Positions 32,353-41,633 of a DNA stretch of 64,000 nt are shown here, one piece after another. The translations under genes and the position numbers were made by a program. Numbering within the stretch: position 1 is the first letter of the stretch; the number at the start of each line of letters is the position of its first letter. The stretch is taken from positions 434,001 to 498,000 of the forward strand of contig NZ_JBHUGS010000002.1 in the NCBI RefSeq assembly GCF_042682045.1, given 5' to 3'. Below the pieces are notes generated by a model. The model did no database searches. It saw only the letters and a list, made by a program, of their open reading frames with translations, and had not been told where the DNA came from. The stretch comes from Sphingomonas_R arantia (GTDB lineage: Bacteria > Pseudomonadota > Alphaproteobacteria > Sphingomonadales > Sphingomonadaceae).

Positions 32353-33200
32353 GCTGGATCGACCGCGTCCGCCAGTCGCTGCCGTTCGTCGCCAAGCGCG
32401 AGACGGACGAAGAGCTTTGGCACAAATGCCCGTCCTGCGGGCAGATGGTGTTCAAGAAGGAGTTCGAGGAGAACCAGTCGGTCTGCCCGAAATGCGACCA
32501 TCATGGCCGCATCGGGCCGGACGAGCGGTTCGACGCGCTCTTCGACGGCGGGCTCTACACGCCGCTGCCGATCCCGACGGTGCGCGAGGATCCGCTGAAG
32601 TTCCGCGATACCAAGCGCTATGTCGACCGGATCCGCGCCGCCCGCACCGCGACGGGCGAAACCGACGCGCTGATGAACGCGCGCGGCACGATCGAGGGCC
32701 GCCGTGCGGTCGTCGGCGTGCAGGATTTCGCGTTCATGGGCGGATCGATGGGGCTCGGAGTCGGCGCCGCGTTCCTGGCGGGCGTCGAGGCGGCGATCAA
32801 GGACCGCTGCCCCTATGTCATCTTCACCGCGGCCGGCGGCGCGCGGATGCAGGAGGGCATCCTGTCGCTGATGCAGATGCCCAAGACGACCGTCGCGATC
32901 GCGATGCTGCACGAGGCGGGGCTGCCCTATATCGTGGTGATGACCGATCCGACGACGGGTGGCGTAACGGCGTCCTATGCGATGCTGGGCGACGTGCAGC
33001 TGGCTGAACCGGGCGCGCTGATCGGCTTCGCGGGGCAGCGCGTGATCGAGTCGACGATCCGCGAGAAGCTGCCCGAGGGGTTCCAGCGCGCGGAATATCT
33101 GCTCGATCACGGGATGCTCGACATGGTGGTCCACCGCCACAAGCTGCGCGAGGAACTGGCGCGGCTGATCGGGTATCTTTGCGTGGATGAGGCGGCTTAG
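32349..33200 (+). CDS. accD: Acetyl-CoA carboxylase, carboxyltransferase beta subunit
   Basis: 283 residues. Forms with AccA the carboxyltransferase that makes malonyl-CoA for fatty acid synthesis. The four-cysteine zinc ribbon is near residues 28-50 (CPSCGQMV, VCPKCDHHGR). The crotonase-like core includes GGSMGLGVGAAF, AAGGARMQEG and DPTTGGVTASYAM. Placement after trpA and before folC is common in alphaproteobacteria. Confidence 0.97.
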   Translation: MSWIDRVRQSLPFVAKRETDEELWHKCPSCGQMVFKKEFEENQSVCPKCDHHGRIGPDERFDALFDGGLYTPLPIPTVREDPLKFRDTKRYVDRIRAARTATGETDALMNARGTIEGRRAVVGVQDFAFMGGSMGLGVGAAFLAGVEAAIKDRCPYVIFTAAGGARMQEGILSLMQMPKTTVAIAMLHEAGLPYIVVMTDPTTGGVTASYAMLGDVQLAEPGALIGFAGQRVIESTIREKLPEGFQRAEYLLDHGMLDMVVHRHKLREELARLIGYLCVDEAA

Positions 33201-33226
33201 GACGCGTTTCCTTTAAGCAGCATATC

Positions 33227-33293
33227 GTTCCCCGGCGCAGGCCGGGGCCTAGGGACGAGCGTTTCACCTAGGCCCCGGCCTGCGCCGGGGAAC
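33227..33293. repeat. 26-bp perfect inverted repeat between accD and folC
   Basis: Arms of 26 bases (GTTCCCCGGCGCAGGCCGGG, continuing to CTAG) are perfectly complementary around a 15-base loop. This is a dispersed palindromic repeat type, also expected elsewhere in the genome, and may work as a transcript-stabilising hairpin. Confidence 0.8.
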
Positions 33294-33317
33294 CGACGCG
33301 TTTCCGGAGCGAAACCG

Positions 33318-34646
33318 ATGGCCGATCACGCAATCTCGTCCGACCCTGCGGTTCAGGCGCAGCTCGATCGGTTGGCGTCGCTGTCGCCCGGGGCGGACAT
33401 CCTCGGGCTGGAGCGGATCTCCGCGTTGCTCGCGCGGCTGGGCAATCCGCAGCTCAGGATGCCGCCGGTGCTGCATGTCGCGGGCACGAACGGCAAGGGG
33501 TCGACCTGCGCGTTCCTGCGCGCGGCGATCGAGGGCGCGGGGCTGAGCGCGCATGTTTATACGAGCCCGCATCTGGTGCGGTTCAACGAGCGGATCCGGC
33601 TGGCGGGGACGCTGATCGACGATGCGTTGCTCGCCGCGTTGCTGGCGGAGGTGCTCGATAGCGCTGGCGATATTTCGCCGAGCTTCTTCGAGGTGACGAC
33701 GGCGGCGGCGTTTCTGGCGTTCGCGCGGGTGCCGGCGGATGCGTGCATCGTCGAGGTCGGGCTCGGCGGGCGGCTCGATGCGACCAACGTGCTGGCGGCC
33801 CCCGCGGCGTGCGGGATCGCGCAGTTGGGGGTGGATCACCAGGCGTTCCTGGGCGACCGGATCGAGGATATCGCGGCGGAAAAGGCCGGGATCGCACGCG
33901 TCGGCGTACCGCTGGTGACGATGGCCTATGCGGCTGGACCTGCGGAGCGTGTGGCCGGGGCGGCTCGGTCGGCCGGGGCGAATTTGTTGCGCGCGGGTGA
34001 CGAGTGGTCGTTCGCGGCGGAGGCGGATGGCGTCCGCTATATCGATGCGCATGGCACGTTGCTGCTGGAGCCGCCCGCGCTCGACGGGGCGCATCAGGCG
34101 GGCAATCTGGCGCTGGCGGTGGCGATGCTACGGCATCAGCGGCGGATCGCGGTGCCCGACGCGGCGCTCGTCGCGGCCGGGCCGCGTGCCAAATGGCCGG
34201 CGCGGATGCAGCGGATCGATCGGGGCATGCTGTTCGATCGGCTGCCCACGGGTTCGGACCTGCATATCGACGGGGCACATAATCCCGCGGCGGCGATGGC
34301 GATCGCGCCACATCTGCACGCGCTGCGCTGGGACGGTCGGCCGCTGGTGGTAATCGTCGGGTTGCTTGCGAACAAGGACGCGACCGGCGTGCTCGGTCCG
34401 CTGGCGGAGGCGACAGACCGACTGATCGCAGTGCCGGTGCCGGGCCATGCGACGCATGATCCGGTCGTGTTGGCGCACGCGGTGCGGGGACTCGGCGTGC
34501 GGGCGGATGCGGAGCCCGATATCGCGGCGGCTTTTGCACGCGTGATCGCGGAGGCTGATCCGGCCCTGCCGCCGCATGTCGTGGTGCTCGGCTCGCTCTA
34601 TCTGGCCGGCACCGTGCTCGCCGCGAACGGAACACCGCCCGACTGA
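33318..34646 (+). CDS. folC: Folylpolyglutamate synthase/dihydrofolate synthase
   Basis: 442 residues. Adds glutamate to folates (and to dihydropteroate in the bifunctional form). The Mur-ligase P-loop is HVAGTNGKGSTCAFL, followed by YTSPHLVRFNERI, the VEVGLGGRLDATN metal site and the C-terminal DGAHNP motif. Length fits the family. It is 117 bases downstream of accD across a perfect inverted repeat, so it may be partly uncoupled from the trp-accD transcript. Confidence 0.96.
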   Translation: MADHAISSDPAVQAQLDRLASLSPGADILGLERISALLARLGNPQLRMPPVLHVAGTNGKGSTCAFLRAAIEGAGLSAHVYTSPHLVRFNERIRLAGTLIDDALLAALLAEVLDSAGDISPSFFEVTTAAAFLAFARVPADACIVEVGLGGRLDATNVLAAPAACGIAQLGVDHQAFLGDRIEDIAAEKAGIARVGVPLVTMAYAAGPAERVAGAARSAGANLLRAGDEWSFAAEADGVRYIDAHGTLLLEPPALDGAHQAGNLALAVAMLRHQRRIAVPDAALVAAGPRAKWPARMQRIDRGMLFDRLPTGSDLHIDGAHNPAAAMAIAPHLHALRWDGRPLVVIVGLLANKDATGVLGPLAEATDRLIAVPVPGHATHDPVVLAHAVRGLGVRADAEPDIAAAFARVIAEADPALPPHVVVLGSLYLAGTVLAANGTPPD

Positions 34647-34733
34647 CATCGCCTCGCCGACTCTGCTAATGCGATTGACTTGCAATAGCGACGATGCTTA
34701 GTTGTGCTCCTGACGTTGATGGAGTGCAGCGAC

Positions 34734-35174
34734 ATGCCCGGCCCCCGCAGTGAGATTTCCGAAGCCACCAAGATGCTGCCGCACGCGATGCCCGCGGCGT
34801 CGGCGGACCGGCTGCTGCTGTTCGCGATCCGGCGGATGGCGCAGGGCGGGATCGACGATGCCTATGCCGCCAACGCGATGCTGACCCATTTCGGGCACGG
34901 TTTCCGCCGGCCGCTGGTGCTGCTGCGCGCGATGATGGCGGAGGTGTCGCGCGTGTCGGCACGGTCGCTGATGGTGGCGCCCTGCTGCTGCCCGCGCACG
35001 ACGGCGGACGAGCATGGCCTGCTGACCGCGATCGCCGAGGCGGGCGGCGATCCGCGTGCGGGGCATGACCGGCTGGCGCGGCATATCGGGGTGCGGCACT
35101 GCCATGTGGCGGGCGAGACGGCGCGGGCTTTGGCGGAGTCGTTTTGTGACCTGGGGCATCCGTTGGGCGTTTGA
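34734..35174 (+). CDS. Conserved hypothetical protein with Cys cluster
   Basis: 146 residues from the ATG at 34734, with GGAG ten bases upstream (alternatives at 34704 and 34719). Notable is a three-cysteine cluster, VAPCCCPRTTADE, and a helical body with RRPLVLLRAMMAEVSRVSAR. Function unknown; similar short proteins occur in sphingomonads beside transporters. Convergent with the AmpG-like gene. Confidence 0.65.
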   Translation: MPGPRSEISEATKMLPHAMPAASADRLLLFAIRRMAQGGIDDAYAANAMLTHFGHGFRRPLVLLRAMMAEVSRVSARSLMVAPCCCPRTTADEHGLLTAIAEAGGDPRAGHDRLARHIGVRHCHVAGETARALAESFCDLGHPLGV

Positions 35175-35195
35175 TGAGACCCGGTCCGCATCCGG

Positions 35196-36512
35196 TCAGG
35201 CTGGATCCCCGCCTTCGGCGCCGGCACTGCCGATCGAGGCGTCGACCAGCCCCGCCCGGATCATCACCCAGAACAGCACCACGCCGGGCAGCGCCAGCGC
35301 GGTCGTCAGCACGTAGAAGTCGACATAGCCGAACCGTTCGATCAGCCCCCCGGCGGTCGTGCCGGTCGCCAGCCGCCCGACGATGCTCGCCGCCGCGGAA
35401 ATCAGCGCATATTGCGCAGCCGTGAAGCGCAGGTCGCACAGCGCTGAGAAGTAGGCAATGACCGTGACCCCGCCGATCCCGCTCGCGATATTCTCGAAAC
35501 CGATCGCGCCGGCCATCGCCCAATTGCTGTGCCCGGACGCGGCAAGACCCGCAAAGGACAGGTTCGACACCGCCATCAACACCAGGCTGAGCAGCACGGA
35601 CCGTTTCAGCCCCAACCGGGCGTACAGGATCCCCCCGATGAAGATGCCGACCAGATAGGCCCAGAAACCGAAGCCGACATCGTAGATGGCGACCTCGTCG
35701 TTGGTGTATCCAAGATCCTCGAACAGCAGCCGGAATGTCAGGTTGGCGAGCGTATCGCCGACCTTGTGGATCAGGATGAACAGCAGCACCAGCGTGGCGC
35801 CAGGCCTCTGCAGAAACTCCGCGAACGGCCCCCAGATCGATCGGGCGATTTCCGCGAGACCGCGCCGGCCCACCGGTTCGCGGTGGCGTTCCGGCTCGCC
35901 CATCGTCAGCGCGACGATCATCGCGGGCAAGGCGAACACGGCGCAGGCCATGTAGGCGACCTGCCAACCGACCCGCGCGGCCAGCACCAGCGCCAGCGCG
36001 CCGGCCGCCACCGACCCGATCCGCCAACCATATTGCGACATGCCCGCGCCGACGCCCAACTGGCGCGGTTTGAGGAGTTCGATCCGGTACGCGTCGATCA
36101 CGATGTCGAACGTCGCACCGGCCAGCCCCAGCAGGACCGCAGCCTGCGCCGTGGCGATCAGGCTGGCGGACGGATCGACGATCGCGAGGTTGAGGACGGC
36201 GGCGATCACGAGCACGCCGGCCAGCAGCATCCACGAAACCCGCTGTCCCAATCGGCCGATGACGGGCAACCGGACTCCGTCGACAGCCCAAGCCCACAGC
36301 GGCTTCAGATTGTAGACGAGAAAGGCCAGCGTGAACGCGGTCACGCTTTTCTTGTCGATCCCGTCCTGCGCCAGCCGCGTGGTGAGCGTCGCGCCGATCA
36401 TCGCGAAGGGGAAACCCGACGACATGCCCAGGAAAAAGGCCGCGACTGGCCCGGCCTCAAGATAAGGACGGATCGCGGCCAGCGGGCCTTCGAAGCGGGG
36501 GGTCACTGTCAT
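35196..36512 (-). CDS. MFS transporter, AmpG-like
   Basis: 438 residues with 12 predicted membrane segments. The start AAFFLGMSSGFPFAMIGATL matches the AmpG muropeptide permease family, and conserved features GLAGATFDIVIDAYR and SQYGWRIGSVAAGALAL follow. AmpG imports anhydro-muropeptides for cell-wall recycling; substrate here is inferred from family resemblance only. No ampC or ampR is nearby. Confidence 0.85.
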   Translation of the reverse strand: MTVTPRFEGPLAAIRPYLEAGPVAAFFLGMSSGFPFAMIGATLTTRLAQDGIDKKSVTAFTLAFLVYNLKPLWAWAVDGVRLPVIGRLGQRVSWMLLAGVLVIAAVLNLAIVDPSASLIATAQAAVLLGLAGATFDIVIDAYRIELLKPRQLGVGAGMSQYGWRIGSVAAGALALVLAARVGWQVAYMACAVFALPAMIVALTMGEPERHREPVGRRGLAEIARSIWGPFAEFLQRPGATLVLLFILIHKVGDTLANLTFRLLFEDLGYTNDEVAIYDVGFGFWAYLVGIFIGGILYARLGLKRSVLLSLVLMAVSNLSFAGLAASGHSNWAMAGAIGFENIASGIGGVTVIAYFSALCDLRFTAAQYALISAAASIVGRLATGTTAGGLIERFGYVDFYVLTTALALPGVVLFWVMIRAGLVDASIGSAGAEGGDPA

Positions 36513-36816
36513 CAGGCGACCATAACGACGCGGCTCCGATCGGCTACTGGAATTTCAGTTGCCGCGGCGACCAGATTCGGTGCGCATGGAGCATCCAGCG
36601 CAAGTCACGACACGCCCGTACCGTCGGCAACCGCGGCGGTACGGGGCCTGCCTATAGGCTAAAAGGCTCGACGTGCATCGCCCAGCCGCGAACGTGACAT
36701 CCGCCGTTCTCCCCCGCGTAGGCCGCGGGTCCGAGGCCTTGAACGGCAGCGCGCTTGGCGCTGGTCCCCCGCCTACGCGGGGGAACCGGGATTCATCGGG
36801 TGAATGTCGACCCGTC
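36513..36816. repeat. Intergenic region with inverted repeat
   Basis: About 300 bases without a gene. Between 36706 and 36785 GTTCTCCCCCGCGTAGGC faces GCCTACGCGGGGGAAC, a dispersed palindromic type. The rest shows nothing recognisable. It should hold the promoter of the AmpG-like gene. Confidence 0.55.
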
Positions 36817-37233
36817 CTAGAACAGGTCGAGTCCCGGCGGCGGGCGCTTGACTGTGCGACCGGCGATCTTGGCATCGACGGCATCGATCGCGGCGACCAG
36901 TTCGCGCGGGTTGTAGGGCTTGTTGAGCACGCCGAGCGCAAGGCCGCGTGCCTCGGGCGGGCATTGCCCGGTCACGAACAGCAGCGGGATCTTGCGTTCG
37001 CGCGCCGCGCGCGCGACGTCCAGCCCGCTGCCGTCCGACAGGCTGATGTCGGCCAGCACGAGGTGCAGTTCCTCGCCGTCGATATAGCCCAGTGCTTCTT
37101 CCACGCGGTCCACCGTCGCGACGATGTCGAACCCGGCGTCGCGCAGGAACAGTTCGTTGTCGAACGCGACGAGCGGCTCGTCCTCGACGATGAGGATTCG
37201 CTGAATCGAGCGTTTGCGCTTGCCGAAAAGCAT
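36817..37233 (-). CDS. Single-domain response regulator
   Basis: 138 residues consisting of a receiver domain only. Acidic pocket in ILIVEDEPLVA, phospho-acceptor Asp62 in VLADISLSDGSG, Thr in LLFVTGQ and Lys in VLNKPYNP. There is no output domain, so it probably acts by protein-protein contact. No histidine kinase is adjacent. The start at 37233 (MLFGKRKRSIQ) is favoured over 37254. Confidence 0.9.
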   Translation of the reverse strand: MLFGKRKRSIQRILIVEDEPLVAFDNELFLRDAGFDIVATVDRVEEALGYIDGEELHLVLADISLSDGSGLDVARAARERKIPLLFVTGQCPPEARGLALGVLNKPYNPRELVAAIDAVDAKIAGRTVKRPPPGLDLF

Positions 37234-37351
37234 TTGACCGTTACGCCCCCACACGAGTCCCGCCGTAAGTTGATCAGACGGTCTGGCGGATGTTTCGGTT
37301 CCGGTTTATTTCCGGCTTTTATACCCGTTTCCAGATCGGACGACCTGACCC

Positions 37352-38191
37352 TTGCGTACTCCCCGCCGCCCCGGCCCCGCGGCACCCGTTCCGCCCACCG
37401 CAACCCCCTCCGCGCCGCCCCCGCCCAAGCCCGCGCGCGAACCCGATCGCGCGTTGAAGAAGCAGGCCGGCGACCCGCAACGCATCGCGAAACTGCTGGC
37501 GCGTGCCGGCGTGGCATCGCGGCGCGAGATCGAGCGAATGATCGACGAACGGCGCATCGCGATCGACGGCGTGGCGATCGAGACGCCCGCGACGATCCTG
37601 ACCTCGCTCCACGGTGTGACGGTGGACGGCAAGCAGGTGAACGCGCCCGCGCCCACCCGGCTGTTCCGCTATCACAAGCCCGCCGGCCTGCTAACCGCCG
37701 AGCGCGACCCCAAGGGGCGGCCGACGATCTACGACAAGCTGCCCGAGGGGCTGCCGCGGCTGGTGCCGGTCGGGCGGCTCGATCTCAATACCGAGGGGCT
37801 GTTGCTGATGACCACCGACGGTGGGCTGAAGCGCCAGCTGGAACTGCCCGCAACGGGTGTCGAGCGAACGTACCGCGCCCGCGTGTTCGGCGACATCAGC
37901 CAGAAGCAGCTCGAGGAGCTGATCCACGGGATCGAGATCGAGGGCATCCGCTACGGTTCGATCGACGCGAACCTGGAACGCCGCACCGGCCGCAACGGCT
38001 GGGTCGAGATGCGCCTGCGCGAGGGCAAGAACCGCGAGGTCCGGCGCGTGCTGGAGTTTCTGGGGCTGCAAGTCAGCCGGCTGATCCGGACGAGCTATGG
38101 ACCGTTTCCGCTGGATGACCTGCCGGCGGGGTATGTGGACGAGATCAAGCAGCATGATCTCGTCGCGTTTAGGAAGACGTTGAAGGACTAG
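37352..38191 (+). CDS. rRNA pseudouridine synthase (RsuA/RluB family)
   Basis: 279 residues from a TTG start. After a Pro-rich leader, an S4 RNA-binding domain (IAKLLARAGVASRREIERMI) precedes the catalytic domain with the active Asp in VGRLDLNTEGLLLMTTDG and the RLREGKNREVRR motif. It isomerises uridine in rRNA, probably 23S (RluB-like). The leader of about 35 residues could be shorter if an internal start is used. It is divergent from the response regulator. Confidence 0.9.
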   Translation: MRTPRRPGPAAPVPPTATPSAPPPPKPAREPDRALKKQAGDPQRIAKLLARAGVASRREIERMIDERRIAIDGVAIETPATILTSLHGVTVDGKQVNAPAPTRLFRYHKPAGLLTAERDPKGRPTIYDKLPEGLPRLVPVGRLDLNTEGLLLMTTDGGLKRQLELPATGVERTYRARVFGDISQKQLEELIHGIEIEGIRYGSIDANLERRTGRNGWVEMRLREGKNREVRRVLEFLGLQVSRLIRTSYGPFPLDDLPAGYVDEIKQHDLVAFRKTLKD

Positions 38192-38212
38192 CCTTCGCTT
38201 CGACCACCCCTA

Positions 38213-38326
38213 ACCCCGTTTGGTTCGAGCTTGTCGAGAACTATGCACAACGTTCTTGACAAGCTCGAACCGAACCGGGTGGGGTTTTGTGATCGCGCTG
38301 TTCTCGACAGGCTCGAACCGAACGGT
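38213..38326. repeat. 68-bp palindromic repeat plus extra half copy
   Basis: Bases 38213-38280 are an imperfect copy of the 68-bp palindrome found at 41513 and 57092 (arms CCCGTTTGGTTCGAGC and its complement). A third half-copy with GTTCTCGACAGGCTCGAACC follows at 38300-38322. No coding sequence. It separates the pseudouridine synthase from rsmD. Confidence 0.8.
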
Positions 38327-38378
38327 TTAGGGGGTGTCGTGACGCACCTCGTTGCATTCATCATCGGATATCACACCC

Positions 38379-39002
38379 ATGCGCATCATCGCCGGCAGCT
38401 GGCGCGGCCGTTCCATCGTATCGCCCAAGGGGGACGACACGCGGCCGACGTCGGACCGGACGCGCGAGGCGCTGTTCTCGATGCTTGCCAGCCGGTTCGG
38501 CAGTTTCGAGGGCGTGCGCGTGCTCGACCTGTTCGCCGGGACCGGTGCGCTGGGGCTGGAGGCGCTGTCGCGCGGGGCGGCCTATGCGACGTTCGTAGAG
38601 CGCGAGCGGCAGGCGCTCGACGTGCTGAAGGTCAATGTCGCCAAGCTCGCCGCGCCGGGCACGACCGATATCCGCGGCCAGGGGGTCGAGGCGCTCGGGC
38701 CGCTCTACGGACCGCGGTACGATCTGGTGCTGATCGACCCGCCCTATCTGTCGGGCGGCGGCGGCGCGTTGCTCGAACGGCTGGCGCGGCTCGGCTGGTT
38801 CGCGCCGGGTGCGCTGGTGTCGGTCGAGACGGGCAAGGCGGAGGTCGTGGCGGCCAAGGGGTTCGAGCAGGATACGGACCGTGTGCATGGGAAGGCCAAG
38901 CTGACCTTGCTGCGCTGGGTTGGGGGTGATGACGGTGCGGTTGTTGCGAAGGTTGAGGCAGTCGAGGAAGACGATGTTGCTGAGGACGAGGCCAAGGACT
39001 GA
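38379..39002 (+). CDS. rsmD: 16S rRNA m2G966 methyltransferase
   Basis: 207 residues. Methylates G966 of 16S rRNA using SAM. N-terminal MRIIAGSWRGRSI, the RPTSDRTREALFSML signature, SAM-binding LDLFAGTGALGLEALSRGA, and catalytic LVLIDPPY are all present. The C-terminal 25 residues are acidic and variable. The ATG at 38379 gives the conserved start. Confidence 0.96.
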   Translation: MRIIAGSWRGRSIVSPKGDDTRPTSDRTREALFSMLASRFGSFEGVRVLDLFAGTGALGLEALSRGAAYATFVERERQALDVLKVNVAKLAAPGTTDIRGQGVEALGPLYGPRYDLVLIDPPYLSGGGGALLERLARLGWFAPGALVSVETGKAEVVAAKGFEQDTDRVHGKAKLTLLRWVGGDDGAVVAKVEAVEEDDVAEDEAKD

Positions 39003-39016
39003 CCGCGAACGCCTTT

Positions 39017-39130
39017 AGCCCCTCTCCTTCAGGGGAGGGGTTGGGGTGGGGCTGACCTCCTCAAGCCGGTGAGGTTGTGGGTGTGGTGCTGTTGCCCCCA
39101 CCCCAACCCCTCCCCTGAAGGAGAGGGGCT
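39017..39130. repeat. Long C/T-rich inverted repeat
   Basis: Two arms of about 36 bases (AGCCCCTCTCCTTCAGGGGA, continuing to TTGGGGTGGGG) are complementary around a 41-base loop. Each arm also folds on itself. An almost identical unit lies at 44976-45089, with a different loop, which shows the arms rather than the loop are conserved. Confidence 0.85.
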
Positions 39131-39215
39131 TTCTGTTTCGCGTGCGTTTGCGGCCCGTCTCGCACCAACCCCAACAAACTTGCCCCCGCGGCCCGCGTTC
39201 CCTACCTGTTCGCGG

Positions 39216-41492
39216 GTGAACCAGCCGCTTTCCCCCTCGCCCGCCGATCCCGCCTATCTGCGCGGGTTGAACCCGCCGCAGCGGGAGGCGGTGTTGACGA
39301 CCGAGGGCCCGGTGCTCGTGCTAGCCGGTGCGGGGACTGGCAAGACCTCCGCCCTCACCGCGAGACTCGCGCATCTGGTCGCGACGCGGCGGGCCTGGCC
39401 GTCGGAGATCCTGGCCGTGACCTTCACCAACAAGGCGGCGCGCGAGATGCGCGAGCGGATCGGGCGGATCCTGGGCGATGCTGTGGAAGGCATGCCGTGG
39501 CTCGGCACGTTCCACTCGATCGCGGCCAAGATGCTGCGCCGTCATGCCGAACTCGTCGGGTTGCAGAGCAATTTCACGATCCTCGACACCGACGACCAGC
39601 TGCGCCTGCTGAAACAGCTGATCGTGGCGGCCGAGATCGACGAGAAGCGCTGGACCCCGCGGATGCTCGCCGGGCTGATCGACCGCTGGAAGAACAAGGG
39701 CTGGGTGCCGGCCGATATCGACGCCGCGGAGTCCGAGGCGTTCGCCAACGGGCGCGGGGCGGAGCTGTACGCCGCCTATCAGGCGCGGCTGCGGGGCGTG
39801 AACGCGTGCGATTTCGGCGACCTGCTGCTCCACATGCTCGTCATCCTGAAGACGAATCGCGACGTTCTGGAACTGTATCAGCAGCGCTTCAAATATGTGC
39901 TGGTCGACGAATATCAGGACACCAACAGCAGCCAGTATCTCTGGCTGCGGCTGATCGCGCAGGAGCGGCGCAACCTGTGCTGCGTGGGGGACGACGACCA
40001 GTCGATCTATTCCTGGCGCGGCGCGCAGGTGGAGAACATCCTGCGGTTCGAGAAGGATTTCCCGGGCGCGGCGATCATCAAGCTGGAACAGAATTACCGG
40101 TCCACGCCGCATATCCTGGCCGCCGCATCCGGCGTGATCGCGCATAATGGCGGGCGGCTGGGCAAGACATTGTGGACGCAGGAGGCGCAGGGCGATCCGG
40201 TCAAGGTCGTCGGCGTGTGGGACGGGCCGGAGGAGGCGCGCCGCATCGCCGAGGAGATCGAGGGGCATCAGCGCGGGGGTGGCACGCTCGACCAGGTCGC
40301 GATCCTGGTCCGTGCGCAGTTCCAGACGCGCGAGCTGGAAGACCGCTTCATCGCGATCGGCATGCCGTACCGCATCGTCGGCGGCTTCCGCTTCTACGAA
40401 CGCGCCGAGATCCGCGACGCGCTTGCCTATCTGCGCGTGATCAGCCAGCCGGCGGATGACCTGGCGTTCGAACGGATCGTCAACGTGCCGAAGCGCGGCC
40501 TGGGCGACAAGGCTGTGGCCAAGATCCACATGGTGGCGCGTGCGCAGGGGCTGCCGCTGTCCTATGCGGCCGCGCGGCTGCTCGACACGGACGAGCTGAC
40601 CGGGGCGGCGCGCAAGTCGCTGGGCAATCTGGTCGGCGATATCGCCCGCTGGCGGGACCGGCTCGGGTCGCTCGGCCATGCGGAGCTGGCGCGGCAGATG
40701 CTCGACGAGAGCGGCTATACCGCGATGCTGCAGGCGGATCGATCGGCGGAGGCGGCCGGGCGGCTGGAGAACCTGACCGAGCTGGCCCGTGCGATGGAGG
40801 AATATGAGACGCTGTCCGCGTTCCTGGAGCATGTCAGCCTGGTGATGGACAACGACGCCGCAGCGGACGAGGCGAAGGTGACGATCATGACGATCCATGC
40901 CGCCAAGGGTCTGGAGTTCGACACGGTGTTCCTGGCCGGGTGGGAGGAAGGCGTGTTCCCATCGCAGCGCGCGGTGGACGAAGGCGGGACCGCGGCGGTC
41001 GAGGAGGAGCGCCGGCTGGCCTATGTGGCGATCACGCGGGCGCGGCGGAAATGCTTCATATTCCACGCGGCGAACCGGCGGATCTACGGGCAGTGGACGT
41101 CGTCGATCCCGTCTCGCTTCGTGGGCGAACTGCCGGCCGACCATGTCGATCAGGAGACGACGATGTCGGGTGGCGAGTCGCTCTGGCGCGCGCAATGGTC
41201 CGAGCATCAGGACCCGTTCGCACATCTGGGGCGCAGCGAGGGGCGTGGTCCGGGCTGGCAGCGGGCGGCCGCGACCGGGGTGGATCTGCGGCCGGCGCGG
41301 GTGGTGGAAGCGCGGACGTCGCCGACGAGTTTTGCGGCGAAACCGCGGGCGGATATCGCGGTGGGGATGCGGGTGTTCCACACCAAGTTTGGCTATGGCG
41401 CGGTGGCGACGATCGACGGGAACAAGCTGGATATCGATTTCGAGCTGTCGGGGCGGAAGCGGGTCTTGGACAGCTTCATTCAGCCGGCTTGA
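39216..41492 (+). CDS. UvrD/PcrA-type DNA helicase
   Basis: 758 residues from a GTG start. A superfamily 1 3'-5' helicase for repair and replication restart. Motifs in order: LNPPQREAV (Q motif), VLAGAGTGKTSALTARL (I), VTFTNKAAREMRER (Ia), VDEYQDTNSSQ (II), GDDDQSIYSWRGA (III), LEQNYRSTPHI (IV), TIHAAKGLEFDTVF (V) and ERRLAYVAITRARR (VI). The C-terminal VGMRVFHTKFGYGAVATIDG is the PcrA/UvrD Tudor-like end. The GTG at 39216 gives the usual short leader. Confidence 0.95.
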   Translation: MNQPLSPSPADPAYLRGLNPPQREAVLTTEGPVLVLAGAGTGKTSALTARLAHLVATRRAWPSEILAVTFTNKAAREMRERIGRILGDAVEGMPWLGTFHSIAAKMLRRHAELVGLQSNFTILDTDDQLRLLKQLIVAAEIDEKRWTPRMLAGLIDRWKNKGWVPADIDAAESEAFANGRGAELYAAYQARLRGVNACDFGDLLLHMLVILKTNRDVLELYQQRFKYVLVDEYQDTNSSQYLWLRLIAQERRNLCCVGDDDQSIYSWRGAQVENILRFEKDFPGAAIIKLEQNYRSTPHILAAASGVIAHNGGRLGKTLWTQEAQGDPVKVVGVWDGPEEARRIAEEIEGHQRGGGTLDQVAILVRAQFQTRELEDRFIAIGMPYRIVGGFRFYERAEIRDALAYLRVISQPADDLAFERIVNVPKRGLGDKAVAKIHMVARAQGLPLSYAAARLLDTDELTGAARKSLGNLVGDIARWRDRLGSLGHAELARQMLDESGYTAMLQADRSAEAAGRLENLTELARAMEEYETLSAFLEHVSLVMDNDAAADEAKVTIMTIHAAKGLEFDTVFLAGWEEGVFPSQRAVDEGGTAAVEEERRLAYVAITRARRKCFIFHAANRRIYGQWTSSIPSRFVGELPADHVDQETTMSGGESLWRAQWSEHQDPFAHLGRSEGRGPGWQRAAATGVDLRPARVVEARTSPTSFAAKPRADIAVGMRVFHTKFGYGAVATIDGNKLDIDFELSGRKRVLDSFIQPA

Positions 41493-41512
41493 GAACACCT
41501 TAGCGGTCCCCC

Positions 41513-41580
41513 ACCCCGTTTGGTTCGAGCCTGTCGAGAACTCAGCGCTGAGTTCTCGACAGGCTCGAACCAAACGGGGT
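41513..41580. repeat. Perfect 68-bp palindrome
   Basis: Bases 41513-41580 read the same on both strands without loop, each arm being 34 bases (ACCCCGTTTGGTTCGAGCCT then GTCGAGAACTCAGC). It lies between convergent genes and could end transcription in both directions. Related copies are at 38213, 57092 and, with a damaged left arm, 61744. Confidence 0.93.
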
Positions 41581-41633
41581 TGGGATTGGAGTCGTGACGA
41601 ATTCCTCGAACTTGGTCCGACCCGCCTCCCCGC

